Source of the DNA: Gammaproteobacteria bacterium
GTDB taxonomy: Bacteria; Pseudomonadota; Gammaproteobacteria; Coxiellales; Coxiellaceae
NCBI GenBank assembly: GCA_030429175.1
Contig: JAUIDD010000017.1
Coordinates: forward strand, 1-49,105
Length of the DNA: 49,105 nucleotides
Direction: 5' to 3'
Positions 18,629 to 27,204 of the stretch are shown here, in pieces. The notes under the pieces were generated by a model. That model had not been told where the DNA came from. It did no database searches and saw nothing but the letters and a program-made list of their open reading frames with translations. Position numbers and translations under genes: made by a program. Numbering within the stretch: the first letter of the stretch is position 1; each line of letters begins with the position of its first letter.

Positions 18629-18919
18629 CTAGCATGACTGGAATGATAGGTTGCCGTTGCAGTTGTACAAGATGAGCCCCCCCATACCTACTGGGTATTT
18701 AATAACCTTGGATTCCACGTTGTACCCCTTCTTCGACCAGCACACACCGTACACCCAGCACCAATCTTTATTCTTCACTGAGTAACTCAGCAGCTTGCAA
18801 GTTTTCCTCGCCGATGTATCATCTATCGCTTTGCGGCACTGTTCAACCGAGTTGGCCTGGCTTAGACTTAGGTGCGCCGCTATAAGCACTGCCGTAGTAG
18901 TAACAAGAAATGATTTCAT
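18629..18919 (-). CDS. Small exported cysteine-containing protein
   Basis: A 96-residue predicted secreted protein of unknown function. A signal peptide spans the first 22 residues (MKSFLVTTTAVLIAAHLSLS, then QA). The mature part has six cysteines, in EQCRKA, KTCKLL, DWCWVYGVC, LYNCNG and the final SFQSC, a pattern suited to three disulfide bonds, and is basic with a Trp/Tyr-rich centre. The start at 18919 is preferred because GAGG lies eight bases upstream and it begins the signal peptide; the frame also extends to 18979. It is isolated between two mobile-element remnants, so horizontal acquisition is plausible. The Dsb-like genes nearby could serve such a protein, but this is speculation. 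Confidence 0.65.
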   Translation of the reverse strand: MKSFLVTTTAVLIAAHLSLSQANSVEQCRKAIDDTSARKTCKLLSYSVKNKDWCWVYGVCWSKKGYNVESKVIKYPVGMGGLILYNCNGNLSFQSC

Positions 18920-18957
18920 ATTGATATCCTCAATTTTCACTGGTAAATCGTGTATTG

Positions 18958-19290
18958 CTATAACCCTGCGGTACACCATTTTTGCCAGTGTTGAACGTAT
19001 TGCGCGATGCGACTTGTTGTTGCACCTGACTTATAAAGCCTGCTTAATCGTCCTATAAAGTTTACTATCGTCTTTCTCGCCAAGCCAACAAGACCTTGGT
19101 GTGTAAAACGATAACCTAAAAACTCAAACCCTCGTGCGATACGACCAATATAGGTCTTCTCTCGCGCCAGTTTGAGCTGTAGCATGGCTATTACACCATG
19201 CATTCTTTTGACCACATGTTGAAGTAGTGCATTGCGTAGGGCTATTCTGCGTTTAAGTCTATGCAGGCTCATTAAGTTGCTTCCATGTAT
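18958..19290 (-). pseudogene. Group II intron reverse transcriptase, C-terminal fragment
   Basis: Encodes only the end of a group II intron-type reverse transcriptase/maturase-like protein. The stretch EKTYIGRIARGFEFLGYRF matches the conserved thumb-proximal motif (KTFIGRIERGFDFLGYxF), followed by an ARKTIxNF segment and the terminal QYVQHWQKWCTAGL. The polymerase domain with the YxDD active site is missing, so this is a dead remnant. The open frame extends to 19338, but its first 25 or so codons show no similarity. The intron RNA structure was not found in the neighbouring bases. Confidence 0.75.
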
Positions 19291-19439
19291 ATAAATATGC
19301 ACATTTTTTAGTCTATCAGCTGGCATCAAGTAAAGCAATTGTTCGCTCTAAATATCAGCGCTACCAGTTTATGTTATGTGAGCCTATAGAATGATTGGCA
19401 AAAACGCTTTTTTCTTCAGCTTCACGCAGAGGCACTATT

Positions 19440-20090
19440 TTATGGGAGAGAGCTCGCTGAGAAAGCCTTGTTGAATTTGCTTTTGAGTTTTTTCATAAAC
19501 GCCGACAATCCATGACTAGAACGGTGGCGTTTGAGTGCTTGTTCGCTAACTAAGAAATTAAACATAATCTGGCGGCGCGGGCCGATGTAGGGTTGGTAGC
19601 CATGCCAACAATTGTCGGTGACTTTAAAGATGATGCAAGTGCCTGCCTCGGGTGTCACTTCATCAGCATAGTCGTCGATGTTATTGCTGCGCAACAGGCG
19701 TAGCCTGCCACCTTTGGCTTCCCAATTGGGATTGAGATAGATAAGGACAGTGACGACTTTATCTTTGCTGTCGGTATGAATGCGCCCATCTTTTTCGCGT
19801 GAATGGCCACGCAGGGTCGTCATGACTGGTTTATTATCAAGATCGACGCCAAAATGATTTGCCATCCAGTTGCGCATCGTCGGCTGTTGTAGTTCTTGGA
19901 TCAACTCTGCTAAGGGGCCTTGGGTGTTTTCATTGTTACAATTAAAAACGCCACCATCGATTAAGTGTGGGAAGCTGTCATATATAGCCTGTAGTTTGTC
20001 TGTTTTGATGAAATTTTTAATGACACAATGTGGAAAGGGTGAGTGTTGAATCGTAGTTTGGTCGAGTGCATTTTGGTCGATAAAATTCAT
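19440..20090 (-). CDS. 2OG-Fe(II) oxygenase family protein
   Basis: Predicted 216-residue cytoplasmic iron- and 2-oxoglutarate-dependent oxygenase of the prolyl-4-hydroxylase-like group. The iron ligands appear as IHTDS (HxD) near residue 110 and the histidine in CWHGY near residue 170; the 2-oxoglutarate arginine is in YIGPRRQIMFNF. The product ends with a basic tail. The start overlaps the DsbB-like stop (ATGA), so it is the last gene of the MBL-DsbA-DsbB operon. The substrate is unknown; related proteins hydroxylate proteins or small metabolites. Confidence 0.85.
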   Translation of the reverse strand: MNFIDQNALDQTTIQHSPFPHCVIKNFIKTDKLQAIYDSFPHLIDGGVFNCNNENTQGPLAELIQELQQPTMRNWMANHFGVDLDNKPVMTTLRGHSREKDGRIHTDSKDKVVTVLIYLNPNWEAKGGRLRLLRSNNIDDYADEVTPEAGTCIIFKVTDNCWHGYQPYIGPRRQIMFNFLVSEQALKRHRSSHGLSAFMKKLKSKFNKAFSASSLP

Positions 20091-20506
20091 TGTGCTGCCT
20101 TTTTATTTGAAAGTGCCATGATCAATAAGATGCTCATAACAAGGCTACCAATCATACTGATAAATGGGTAGGTAATAAAGCCCCACACGCGCAAGTGCAC
20201 ATCGGCGCAACTTGGGCCTGTGCCGCAGACGCCGATCGATTCAAGCTGTGGATACCACTGAAGTATATATTGGTATAGTGCCAGAATGGTGGCGATAATG
20301 GTTAAAGGTAGGCTGTAGACAGCGCTTTTACGGTCGTCTTGAAATGCGCCAATGCCGAGAATAATCACTAATGGGTAAAGGCAAACACGTTGAAACCAGC
20401 ATAGATGACAGACAGGTAGCATTTGTACATTACTACCATAAAGTGTGACGATGAGTGCGATGACAGCAATCAACCATGTGATAAAAAGATAGCATTGTCT
20501 ATTCAT
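20087..20506 (-). CDS. DsbB/BdbC-like disulfide oxidoreductase
   Basis: Integral membrane quinone-dependent oxidase that reoxidises a DsbA-like partner. The 139-residue protein has four hydrophobic segments (about residues 7-25, 40-55, 65-82 and 112-132). The first periplasmic cysteine pair is CHLCWFQR, the classic DsbB context; the second is Cys-x5-Cys in VCGTGPSC. The short length resembles BdbC. It starts directly after the stop of the DsbA-like gene, and together they form an oxidase pair. Confidence 0.9.
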   Translation of the reverse strand: MNRQCYLFITWLIAVIALIVTLYGSNVQMLPVCHLCWFQRVCLYPLVIILGIGAFQDDRKSAVYSLPLTIIATILALYQYILQWYPQLESIGVCGTGPSCADVHLRVWGFITYPFISMIGSLVMSILLIMALSNKKAAQ

Positions 20507-21157
20507 CTATTTGAGTGCTCCAGCGACGATTTGAAATTGTTTCCAGGTTAATGGATCTACTTTAACACCATTAATATAAACCGCAGGTGTGGCGACCGAG
20601 TTATGCATAATTTTATTGGCAATGGCCATATTATCGCTAAAGACTTGCGCGTAGGGGCTTTGTACTAGGCATTGGGCGAGTTTATCTAGATTGATGCCTT
20701 TAATATGGGTTGCATATAGCATTAAGTTGGGAACCGTTGCCCAGTTTTCAGTTTCAGGTGGTTGGTGTTGGTAAATATAATCAACATATTTAAAGAAGTC
20801 AGCTTTGTTTTGTGCATAAACACAATGTGCGGCATTGGCAGCGGGTAATGATCCAGGAATAAAAGCGAGCATCATCATAGTGTAATTTGCTTTACCTGGA
20901 TTAACGTAGGTGTTGATCACTTTGGGTAAGATGTCAGTATTAAAGCGCATACAGTTAGGGCACTTTAAGTCTTCAAATACCACCACCTTAAGTGGCGCGT
21001 TAGCATTGCCCATCATGGGTTGGTTATGAGTCTCGATAGCAATGGCCTTTGGTAGACTGGTACTATTCTTACTGGGTAACAGTGTTGCTAAACACACAAC
21101 CATGATTACTAAGATTATCACGATGAACATTAAAATGCGTATGCTTTTTTTTGACAT
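20507..21157 (-). CDS. Membrane-anchored DsbA-like thiol oxidoreductase (BdbD type)
   Basis: A 216-residue protein with one N-terminal transmembrane anchor (about residues 6-28) and a periplasmic thioredoxin-fold domain. The redox motif is CPNC in FEDLKCPNCMRF, and the cis-proline loop is ATPAVYINGVKV near the C-terminus. It would introduce disulfides into exported proteins and be reoxidised by the adjacent DsbB-like protein. The ATG at 21157 has GGAG seven bases upstream and is one base after the MBL gene stop; a longer frame to 21226 is unlikely. Confidence 0.88.
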   Translation of the reverse strand: MSKKSIRILMFIVIILVIMVVCLATLLPSKNSTSLPKAIAIETHNQPMMGNANAPLKVVVFEDLKCPNCMRFNTDILPKVINTYVNPGKANYTMMMLAFIPGSLPAANAAHCVYAQNKADFFKYVDYIYQHQPPETENWATVPNLMLYATHIKGINLDKLAQCLVQSPYAQVFSDNMAIANKIMHNSVATPAVYINGVKVDPLTWKQFQIVAGALK

Positions 21158-21158
21158 G

Positions 21159-21848
21159 TTATTGCTCCATAAGTCCACATTTGAGGTTTGCTGGTATGGC
21201 GATATCCATCTGCTTGGGTCGCTCAAGATTTAGATTATTCATTATTTCTACATATGCCTCAACGTTGTTGACTTGAAGGCGTGGATTAAAACGCTTTTCT
21301 TCGCCAATCGTACTCATAGTAGCGATTTTATAGTCATGTGCAGGGTACACGCGCGTGCTATCTGGGTAGCTAAACAGAATATTGGTAATATTTTGGTATT
21401 GTTGTGACGGGTTACCGGATTGAAAATCGGTGCGACCAGTGCCACGTATCATTAACGTATCGCCAGTAAATAATGCATCTTCACAGGCATAACAATAGCT
21501 ATCATCGGTATGGCCGGGTGTGTATAGGGCTTTTAACTCAAGTGAGCCACATGCTAGCACTTGACCGTGAGTGACTTTGATATCAACACAATTCGCTTGA
21601 GACTGTTCGCCCATCACAATTTGTGCACGGTGTTGCTTGGCTAATAAACCCGAGCCGGTGATATGATCGGCATGGGTGTGTGTTTCAACACAGTATTTCA
21701 ACGTGAGACCAAGTTCTTCAATAAACTGATTGTACAAAGGTACAAGGGATTGTACTGGATCGATAATTAATGCTTGCTGTTGATAATCGGCTGCAACCAG
21801 ATAGGTAAACGTCGATGATGCTTTATCTAAAAATTGACGGATCAACAT
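21159..21848 (-). CDS. MBL-fold metallohydrolase, persulfide-dioxygenase-like
   Basis: Metallo-beta-lactamase-fold protein of 229 residues. The metal motif ETHTHADHITGSG, plus the TPGHTDDS histidine, the FTGDTL aspartate and the VYPAHDY histidine, match the ETHE1/persulfide dioxygenase and glyoxalase-II-like branch. In that family glutathione persulfide is oxidised to sulfite. The start at 21848 has GAGG upstream and gives the common M-I-RQF-D beginning; the open frame continues to 21884. It is first in an operon with thiol-disulfide enzymes, which fits a sulfur or redox role. Confidence 0.85.
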   Translation of the reverse strand: MLIRQFLDKASSTFTYLVAADYQQQALIIDPVQSLVPLYNQFIEELGLTLKYCVETHTHADHITGSGLLAKQHRAQIVMGEQSQANCVDIKVTHGQVLACGSLELKALYTPGHTDDSYCYACEDALFTGDTLMIRGTGRTDFQSGNPSQQYQNITNILFSYPDSTRVYPAHDYKIATMSTIGEEKRFNPRLQVNNVEAYVEIMNNLNLERPKQMDIAIPANLKCGLMEQ

Positions 21849-21976
21849 AAAGACCTCATTATTGTAAAACGCTGATTCTAGCATAAATTATGTTATTTAT
21901 GATAAAAAAATCATTGGACTTTTCAAGCACGGTTTGTTGCAATGTTCAAGTCAAATACAAATTCAAGGGGGATTAT

Positions 21977-23179
21977 ATGAGTAGAAAGCCGACAGCAGAT
22001 AAGATCTCGAGTATAATGCTTGATGCTTTGAGGTATGGTTATGTAAGCTATATGGATACAAATGATTATGGCGATAGATATCATTCTAACTATAATCTAA
22101 CGTGTGGTGATTTGGAGCTTTTTTATGGTCAGAAAATCAATCTATTTTATTATATGAAGTCGCGCCAAAATGCGCTTCAAGTTGCGATAATGCAACCCCA
22201 TTGTCATGCCACAAGGGTTAATGAGCTATTTCGCTTTAGTGAAGAACACAAGTATCGTGGTGCAGAGATAATATGGCAAGATGAGGCTGGAGAAAATGCT
22301 TTGCATACAGCGGTGAGGTATGTTGTTAACTCTAAAAAAAATCCACATAGAGTGGCAATATTAACTATGATGTTGCAGTGCGCTTCACGAGAGGATATTA
22401 CGACGGCATTAAGTCAGGTCAATACTGCATTTGGGCAAACACCTTTACTACTTGCCTACGAGCTAGGCAATACCGCTGTTATTGAGGTGTTGGAAAAGGT
22501 TGGTGCAGATTGTGATGCGATTGATAATCGCGGCTGGACTACACTGCATTCGGCAGTTGCAAGAGGTAGGCTTGATTTGATTAAAAAATTATGTGATGAG
22601 GGTAGACTCGAGCAACTAATCAATTTGCGAGCAAAAAATGGTGATACAGCATTACATATAGCGGCACGCTTGGGTCAAAGTGATATCGTTGATTATTTAC
22701 TTACACAAAATGCCAATACTAGCTTTGAAAATAATGCTAATTTGACGCCATTGTGCCAAGCAGTTCGTCTAAAAAAATATGATGTATTGCGTGTTATTGT
22801 GACGCATTTACAAAATCGTCAATCCGGCACGGCTGAGCAGAGTATAGCTGTCAGTTTTGCGGCATCAAAATTATTAGCGTATATGAATACGCGTACTCAT
22901 CAATCGTATTACTTTCACTTTTTGCAGCACTTATTTCCTGTGGGTTATTCAAAAGCTGATAAAATCGCTGCAGCGGGTAAATATTTAGGATGCTTATTTA
23001 CAAAAAACCATATTGGTTTTAAAACTGATCCGGTTTTATTTTCGAAAACGGATGAGGGTGCCTTGCATAATGGGTTATTGGGTAAAATTTTTGAGGAGAT
23101 TAAAAGTTGCGCTGACAGTCAGCCGCCGAGCTACCAAGCAGCGAGTGCACCTGAAAAATCCGCGTTATTCCAAGGATAG
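21977..23179 (+). CDS. Ankyrin repeat protein with C-terminal PPxY motif
   Basis: A 400-residue ankyrin protein. Clear ankyrin units lie at about residues 100-280: ENALHTAV, QTPLLLAYELGNTAVIEVL, TTLHSAVARGRLDLIKKL, DTALHIAARLGQSDIVDYLL, and a following TPLCQAV unit. The C-terminal third is helical without known motifs and ends in a low-complexity tail with QPPSYQAA (PPSY at residues 383-386), a PPxY motif of the kind bound by WW domains of eukaryotic NEDD4-type ligases. The ATG at 21977 has AAGGGGG upstream; the frame is open to 21890. No signal peptide. Likely host-directed, by inference from ankyrin and PPxY content. Confidence 0.85.
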   Translation: MSRKPTADKISSIMLDALRYGYVSYMDTNDYGDRYHSNYNLTCGDLELFYGQKINLFYYMKSRQNALQVAIMQPHCHATRVNELFRFSEEHKYRGAEIIWQDEAGENALHTAVRYVVNSKKNPHRVAILTMMLQCASREDITTALSQVNTAFGQTPLLLAYELGNTAVIEVLEKVGADCDAIDNRGWTTLHSAVARGRLDLIKKLCDEGRLEQLINLRAKNGDTALHIAARLGQSDIVDYLLTQNANTSFENNANLTPLCQAVRLKKYDVLRVIVTHLQNRQSGTAEQSIAVSFAASKLLAYMNTRTHQSYYFHFLQHLFPVGYSKADKIAAAGKYLGCLFTKNHIGFKTDPVLFSKTDEGALHNGLLGKIFEEIKSCADSQPPSYQAASAPEKSALFQG

Positions 23180-23187
23180 CTTTGCTC

Positions 23188-23436
23188 ATGTCATTTTATG
23201 TTTACATTATAGAATGCAAGAATGGCAGTTTATATACCGGCTTTACCAGAGATATCAAGCGTCGCTATCAGGCACACGTCGCTGGTAAAGCCGCACGTTA
23301 TACACGTAGCTTTCCACCAAAAAAATTAGCAGCGTATTGGTGCTTTGACTCTAAGTCAGATGCTATGTCAGTTGAGTATCAAATTAAGCAAATGTCTAAA
23401 AGTGAAAAACTTGCGTTAATTGCAGGGAGAACTTGA
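23188..23436 (+). CDS. GIY-YIG nuclease superfamily protein (YhbQ-like)
   Basis: An 82-residue single-domain GIY-YIG protein. The opening MSFYVYIIECKNGSLYTGFT carries the motif in the form VYI then YTG, followed by the conserved arginine region (RDIKRRYQAH) and the distal glutamate in SVEYQIKQ. The best start is ATG 23188; a TTG lies six bases earlier. It starts eight bases after the preceding ankyrin gene stops. Family members are small stand-alone predicted nucleases of unclear role. Confidence 0.88.
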   Translation: MSFYVYIIECKNGSLYTGFTRDIKRRYQAHVAGKAARYTRSFPPKKLAAYWCFDSKSDAMSVEYQIKQMSKSEKLALIAGRT

Positions 23437-23494
23437 CCTCTTGTTACATTTCAGTTCAAATATCGTTACTATAAATTGATCTGGAGATGTTGTT

Positions 23495-24475
23495 ATGTAC
23501 AGTTTTATGGCGAAAAATGCACAATTTGATAAAAGGTACAAACTAGTAAGCAATCAGTCTCTTTTAGATATCTTAACAACAGGTAAAATCGCCTGGTATC
23601 AGAATCCGTATTCTGATTATCCCAAAAAAATAGATCTTATTCCTAGTGACCTTGACCACTTTCGCGATCAATTGTTACAGGTAGACAGTAATGGAAGAGG
23701 TGTTATTCAGATTGCTGTTGCGAATAAAAAAGTAAATCCAACTGTAGTCAAAAAATTAGTTGAGTTGTGTGGATCTGCGCAAATTACTGATCCTGATAAT
23801 ACCGGTGATAATGTTTTTCATCTTGCGGCTCAGTTTCGTAAGGTAGATGAAGACGATGCTATTTTCAGACTGTTAAAGACTCAGGCTAGGCAATTAGCAT
23901 CTGTGCTTAATCAACAGAATGCCAAAAGCCAAACACCACTTATGGTAGCGGTATTACATGATAACTTAATTGCATTTCGTCATTATTTAAGTGAGGGTGT
24001 AGCAAATTCCCCAGCGCTTATTAATACAGCAATTAATGAGAAGAGCTATCATGTTTTTGCCGAAATTATAGCGTGTTTGCGAGTGCCGCCACCTCCTGCC
24101 TATGATGCAGATGCACCGCCTCCTTATTCACCGATCGCGAGCTCGAATGTGATTGAGTTGCTGTCGGTGGAAATGCAAACAATATTAAATGAAAAACCGG
24201 CATTAAAAGGTTTCTTTGGTAGTCTCTTTGCGTCAAAACCAAAATATACACGTGAGCAAAAACTCGATACTGTTGCTAAAGCATTATGTGTGGCATTGGC
24301 TGAAAAAGACATACTCTATCGTGAGCTAAATTACGAGCTCAATGAAGCCGATAACGCTATTCTAAGTGAGGGCGAGTTTGGCCGGCAATACCAAGCTGCG
24401 GTGGCAGATGAGCTTGGTCAACAACAGCGTCCACCTGCTACTGCGCCAGAGGCACCGGGTATGGGTGCCAAGTAA
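23495..24475 (+). CDS. Ankyrin-like protein with proline-rich PPxY segment
   Basis: A 326-residue protein. Degenerate ankyrin units run over about residues 60-195 (RGVIQIAVANKKVNPTVVKKL, DNVFHLAAQFRKVDEDDAI, QTPLMVAVLHDNLIAFRHYL). A proline-rich linker follows, with PPAY at residues 200-203 and PPPY at 208-211, both PPxY motifs. The C-terminal 110 residues are helical and end in a Gln/Pro/Ala-rich tail. A GGAG site lies nine bases before the ATG. Similar design to the 21977-23179 product suggests a common origin, though overall similarity is low. No signal peptide or enzyme motif seen. Confidence 0.82.
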   Translation: MYSFMAKNAQFDKRYKLVSNQSLLDILTTGKIAWYQNPYSDYPKKIDLIPSDLDHFRDQLLQVDSNGRGVIQIAVANKKVNPTVVKKLVELCGSAQITDPDNTGDNVFHLAAQFRKVDEDDAIFRLLKTQARQLASVLNQQNAKSQTPLMVAVLHDNLIAFRHYLSEGVANSPALINTAINEKSYHVFAEIIACLRVPPPPAYDADAPPPYSPIASSNVIELLSVEMQTILNEKPALKGFFGSLFASKPKYTREQKLDTVAKALCVALAEKDILYRELNYELNEADNAILSEGEFGRQYQAAVADELGQQQRPPATAPEAPGMGAK

Positions 24476-24546
24476 TAAAGCACGCTTTATCTTTAACAGG
24501 CGTTTTGGTATATTGCCTAATCCATTCATTTTTTGAGGAGATTGGC

Positions 24547-25503
24547 GTGAACAAAAAGCTTGTGATATTTCCAGCTGCGGCTATTTTATTTTCAGTTGGA
24601 ACAGCTTTTGCTGAGCCTGAGCCTCAAGATTCCGATATGGCGCAAGTGCAGGCTATTATGGATAAGTCTCATCAGATTCAAAGCCAACAGCGTATGCAAG
24701 AAGCGCAGGCTAAAGCGGGTGCACATTATGTGGTAAATATGTTGAAAGAAGGTGAAGACCATGCACAGCAGCAATTGGTGACACCTGATGATGCGCCAGC
24801 TGCGATAGCAGTGGCAACAAAACCTGCAACACTAACGCCTGCAGATGAAAATGCCAAAGCGACGGTGCAGTCTTTGCAAACGCAATTAGCGCAGGTGAGT
24901 CAAGCGAATTTGTTATTTCAGCAACAAGTCAATCAACGTATTAACACGCTTAACCAAGATTTTTCATTAGTACAGGCAAGGCTGTCTCAGGTAAATCAAG
25001 TGCTCGGTGTGTTGAATCAAGAGATTACTGAGTTAAGTAGTAAGGTTTCAGATGGTAAACCGTTAAAAGCAGCGCTCACAACAGAGCAGCAACAACAAAT
25101 TTCAACGAGTTCCTCTATAATACCATTTAGTTTTTTAAATAGTATAGAACAAAGCAAGTTAATCGAATATATATTGTTTGCGATTATGGTCTTATTGGTT
25201 GTGGTTGTTTTCATGTTAATTCCACGCAAGCGTAATGGTTATCAGGTAGAGGCGGTAACAGAAGTGGTAGGCTCACCCGCGACCACAAATGATAGCGACG
25301 AAAATGATACTAAAGATGAATATGATTTTATGGGTAGTGATGAAGCGATTCCTGCAAGGCTTGATTTAGCACGAGCTTATATTGCAATGGAAGATTATAA
25401 AGCGGCTCAACAGGTACTTGTCCTGGTAACCTCAAAAGGTAATAGTGAGCAGCAGATTGAAGCACAAAAGATGCTTGATAAAATCCCGTCTTCTCAAGGC
25501 TAG
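24547..25503 (+). CDS. fimV: FimV-like protein, short form
   Basis: Inner-membrane protein of 318 residues related to FimV/HubP polar organisers. A signal sequence (residues 1-22, ending TAFA) precedes a Gln-rich periplasmic region with a coiled coil (about 110-175). One transmembrane segment near residues 205-225 leads to a cytoplasmic tail whose end matches the FimV C-terminal TPR-like domain (ARLDLARAYIAMEDYKAA). The usual N-terminal FimV region and LysM domain appear to be absent. The GTG at 24547 is favoured by GAGGAG six bases upstream and by the signal peptide. It lies upstream of truA, the usual fimV-truA order. Confidence 0.8.
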   Translation: MNKKLVIFPAAAILFSVGTAFAEPEPQDSDMAQVQAIMDKSHQIQSQQRMQEAQAKAGAHYVVNMLKEGEDHAQQQLVTPDDAPAAIAVATKPATLTPADENAKATVQSLQTQLAQVSQANLLFQQQVNQRINTLNQDFSLVQARLSQVNQVLGVLNQEITELSSKVSDGKPLKAALTTEQQQQISTSSSIIPFSFLNSIEQSKLIEYILFAIMVLLVVVVFMLIPRKRNGYQVEAVTEVVGSPATTNDSDENDTKDEYDFMGSDEAIPARLDLARAYIAMEDYKAAQQVLVLVTSKGNSEQQIEAQKMLDKIPSSQG

Positions 25504-25507
25504 TCAC

Positions 25508-26314
25508 TTGGCAGCGAAGCAGCAACGCATAGCAATGGGCATTTCGTATACTGGAAGCGCCTATCACGGTTGGCAATATCAAAATGATGAGTTGGCGACG
25601 ATTCAGCAACGTGTCGAGCAAGCCATCTCTCGAGTAGCGAATCATGGCGTTACTGTCGTTTGCGCTGGTCGTACCGATGCTGGTGTACATGCTACCAATC
25701 AAGTGATTCACTTCGATACTGATGCTGAGCGTAGCGATTATTCGTGGATGTTTGGAACCAATAGCAATTTACCTCATGATATCAGCGTGGATTGGGTCAA
25801 AGCCGTGCCATTAGACTTTCACGCAAGATTTAAAGCAACTTCTCGACATTATCGTTATATCATTTATAATCAGCTAGTTAAACCAGCAATCTTGCGTGAT
25901 TATGTAAGCTGGTATCACAAGTCACTCGATGTTAATGCGATGCAAACCGGTGCGAACTACCTGATAGGTGAGCATGATTTTAGTTCTTTTCGGGGCGCTG
26001 GCTGCCAGTCGCATTCGCCTATACGTACGTTAGAGACGCTCATGGTCAAGCAACATGGCCAAATGATTGTGGTCGATATTATAGGCAATGCGTTTTTACT
26101 CCATATGGTACGTAATATCATGGGCGTTTTAATCCCGATTGGCAACGGTACACGCTACCCAGATTGGGCGAAAACCGTACTTGAGGCACGAAAACGCAGT
26201 GCTGCAGGGGTGACGACTTCACCGAATGGACTTTATTTGGTTGCCGTATCTTATCCACAGGAGTATGATTTACCGCATTGTCCGCTAGGGCCCTTTTTTT
26301 TGGGTTCCTACTAA
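25508..26314 (+). CDS. truA: tRNA pseudouridine(38-40) synthase
   Basis: Isomerises uridines 38-40 in the tRNA anticodon arm. The catalytic aspartate is in CAGRTDAGVHA, and ISYTGSAYHGWQYQ near the N-terminus and FHARFKATSRHYRYII are typical TruA segments. The start is uncertain: TTG 25508 gives a normal N-terminus (268 residues) and follows the fimV stop by four bases, while ATG 25535 would cut close to the first strand. A longer GTG frame from 25445 would overlap fimV and is unlikely. Confidence 0.93.
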   Translation: MAAKQQRIAMGISYTGSAYHGWQYQNDELATIQQRVEQAISRVANHGVTVVCAGRTDAGVHATNQVIHFDTDAERSDYSWMFGTNSNLPHDISVDWVKAVPLDFHARFKATSRHYRYIIYNQLVKPAILRDYVSWYHKSLDVNAMQTGANYLIGEHDFSSFRGAGCQSHSPIRTLETLMVKQHGQMIVVDIIGNAFLLHMVRNIMGVLIPIGNGTRYPDWAKTVLEARKRSAAGVTTSPNGLYLVAVSYPQEYDLPHCPLGPFFLGSY

Positions 26315-26328
26315 CAAAGGTTTAGCTA

Positions 26329-27204
26329 ATGAGTTGGTTTAAAAAGATATTACCCAAAGTATCTACCGATACCAAAAAGGGGGTGCCTGAGGGTATTTGG
26401 AGTAAGTGCGATCAATGTGCTGCGGTTGTATATCGCGTTGAGTTAGAGCGCAATCTGAATGTGTGTCCTAAATGTCAGCACCATATGCGAGTGAGTGGTC
26501 GCAAGCGTTTGCTGCAGTTTTTAGATGAAGGTGATCATGTTGCTTTAGGTGAAGATGTGCAAGCGATCGATCGTTTAAAATTTAAAGACTCTAAACGTTA
26601 TAAAGATCGTATTGTTGCGGCACAGAAGAAAACCGATGAGAAAGAAGCTTTGATAGTGCTGCGGGGTAAAGTCAAAAACATTCCGGTAGTGGCCTCGAGT
26701 TTTGATTTTAATTTTGTTGGTGGTTCGATGAGTGCCGGTGTGGGCGAGCGTTTTATGATTGGGGTGCAAGCAGCTATCGATCATAAGCTCCCTTACATTT
26801 GTTTTTCGGCTAGCGGTGGTGCGCGTATGCAAGAAGGTTTGTTTTCGTTATTCCAGATGGCAAAAACATCAGCCACATTAGCGCGTTTGGCACAACATGG
26901 CTTACCATTTATTTCTATTCTCACTCATCCAACGACCGGTGGCGTGTCAGCAAGTTTGGCGATGCTGGGTGATATTATTATTGCCGAACCACAAGCGTTA
27001 ATTGGTTTTGCAGGCCCTAGTGTGATTCAACAAACAATTCGTCAAACACTGCCTGATGGTTTTCAACGTAGTGAGTTTTTATTAGATCATGGTCATATTG
27101 ATATGATAGTTGATCGCCGCCAGCTACGAGACCAAGTATCACAATTGCTTGCAAAACTCGTTCATAAAGATCATGGGCATACATCAAGTGATGTCGCTAA
27201 ATGA
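26329..27204 (+). CDS. accD: Acetyl-CoA carboxylase carboxyltransferase subunit beta
   Basis: Beta subunit of the acetyl-CoA carboxylase carboxyltransferase, the committed step of fatty-acid synthesis. The 291-residue protein has an N-terminal zinc ribbon (CDQC and CPKC) and a crotonase-like core with [27 protein letters not shown] and [11 protein letters not shown]. It follows truA by 14 bases and overlaps folC, the usual accD-folC arrangement. The alpha subunit gene is not in the window. Confidence 0.97.
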   Translation: MSWFKKILPKVSTDTKKGVPEGIWSKCDQCAAVVYRVELERNLNVCPKCQHHMRVSGRKRLLQFLDEGDHVALGEDVQAIDRLKFKDSKRYKDRIVAAQKKTDEKEALIVLRGKVKNIPVVASSFDFNFVGGSMSAGVGERFMIGVQAAIDHKLPYICFSASGGARMQEGLFSLFQMAKTSATLARLAQHGLPFISILTHPTTGGVSASLAMLGDIIIAEPQALIGFAGPSVIQQTIRQTLPDGFQRSEFLLDHGHIDMIVDRRQLRDQVSQLLAKLVHKDHGHTSSDVAK

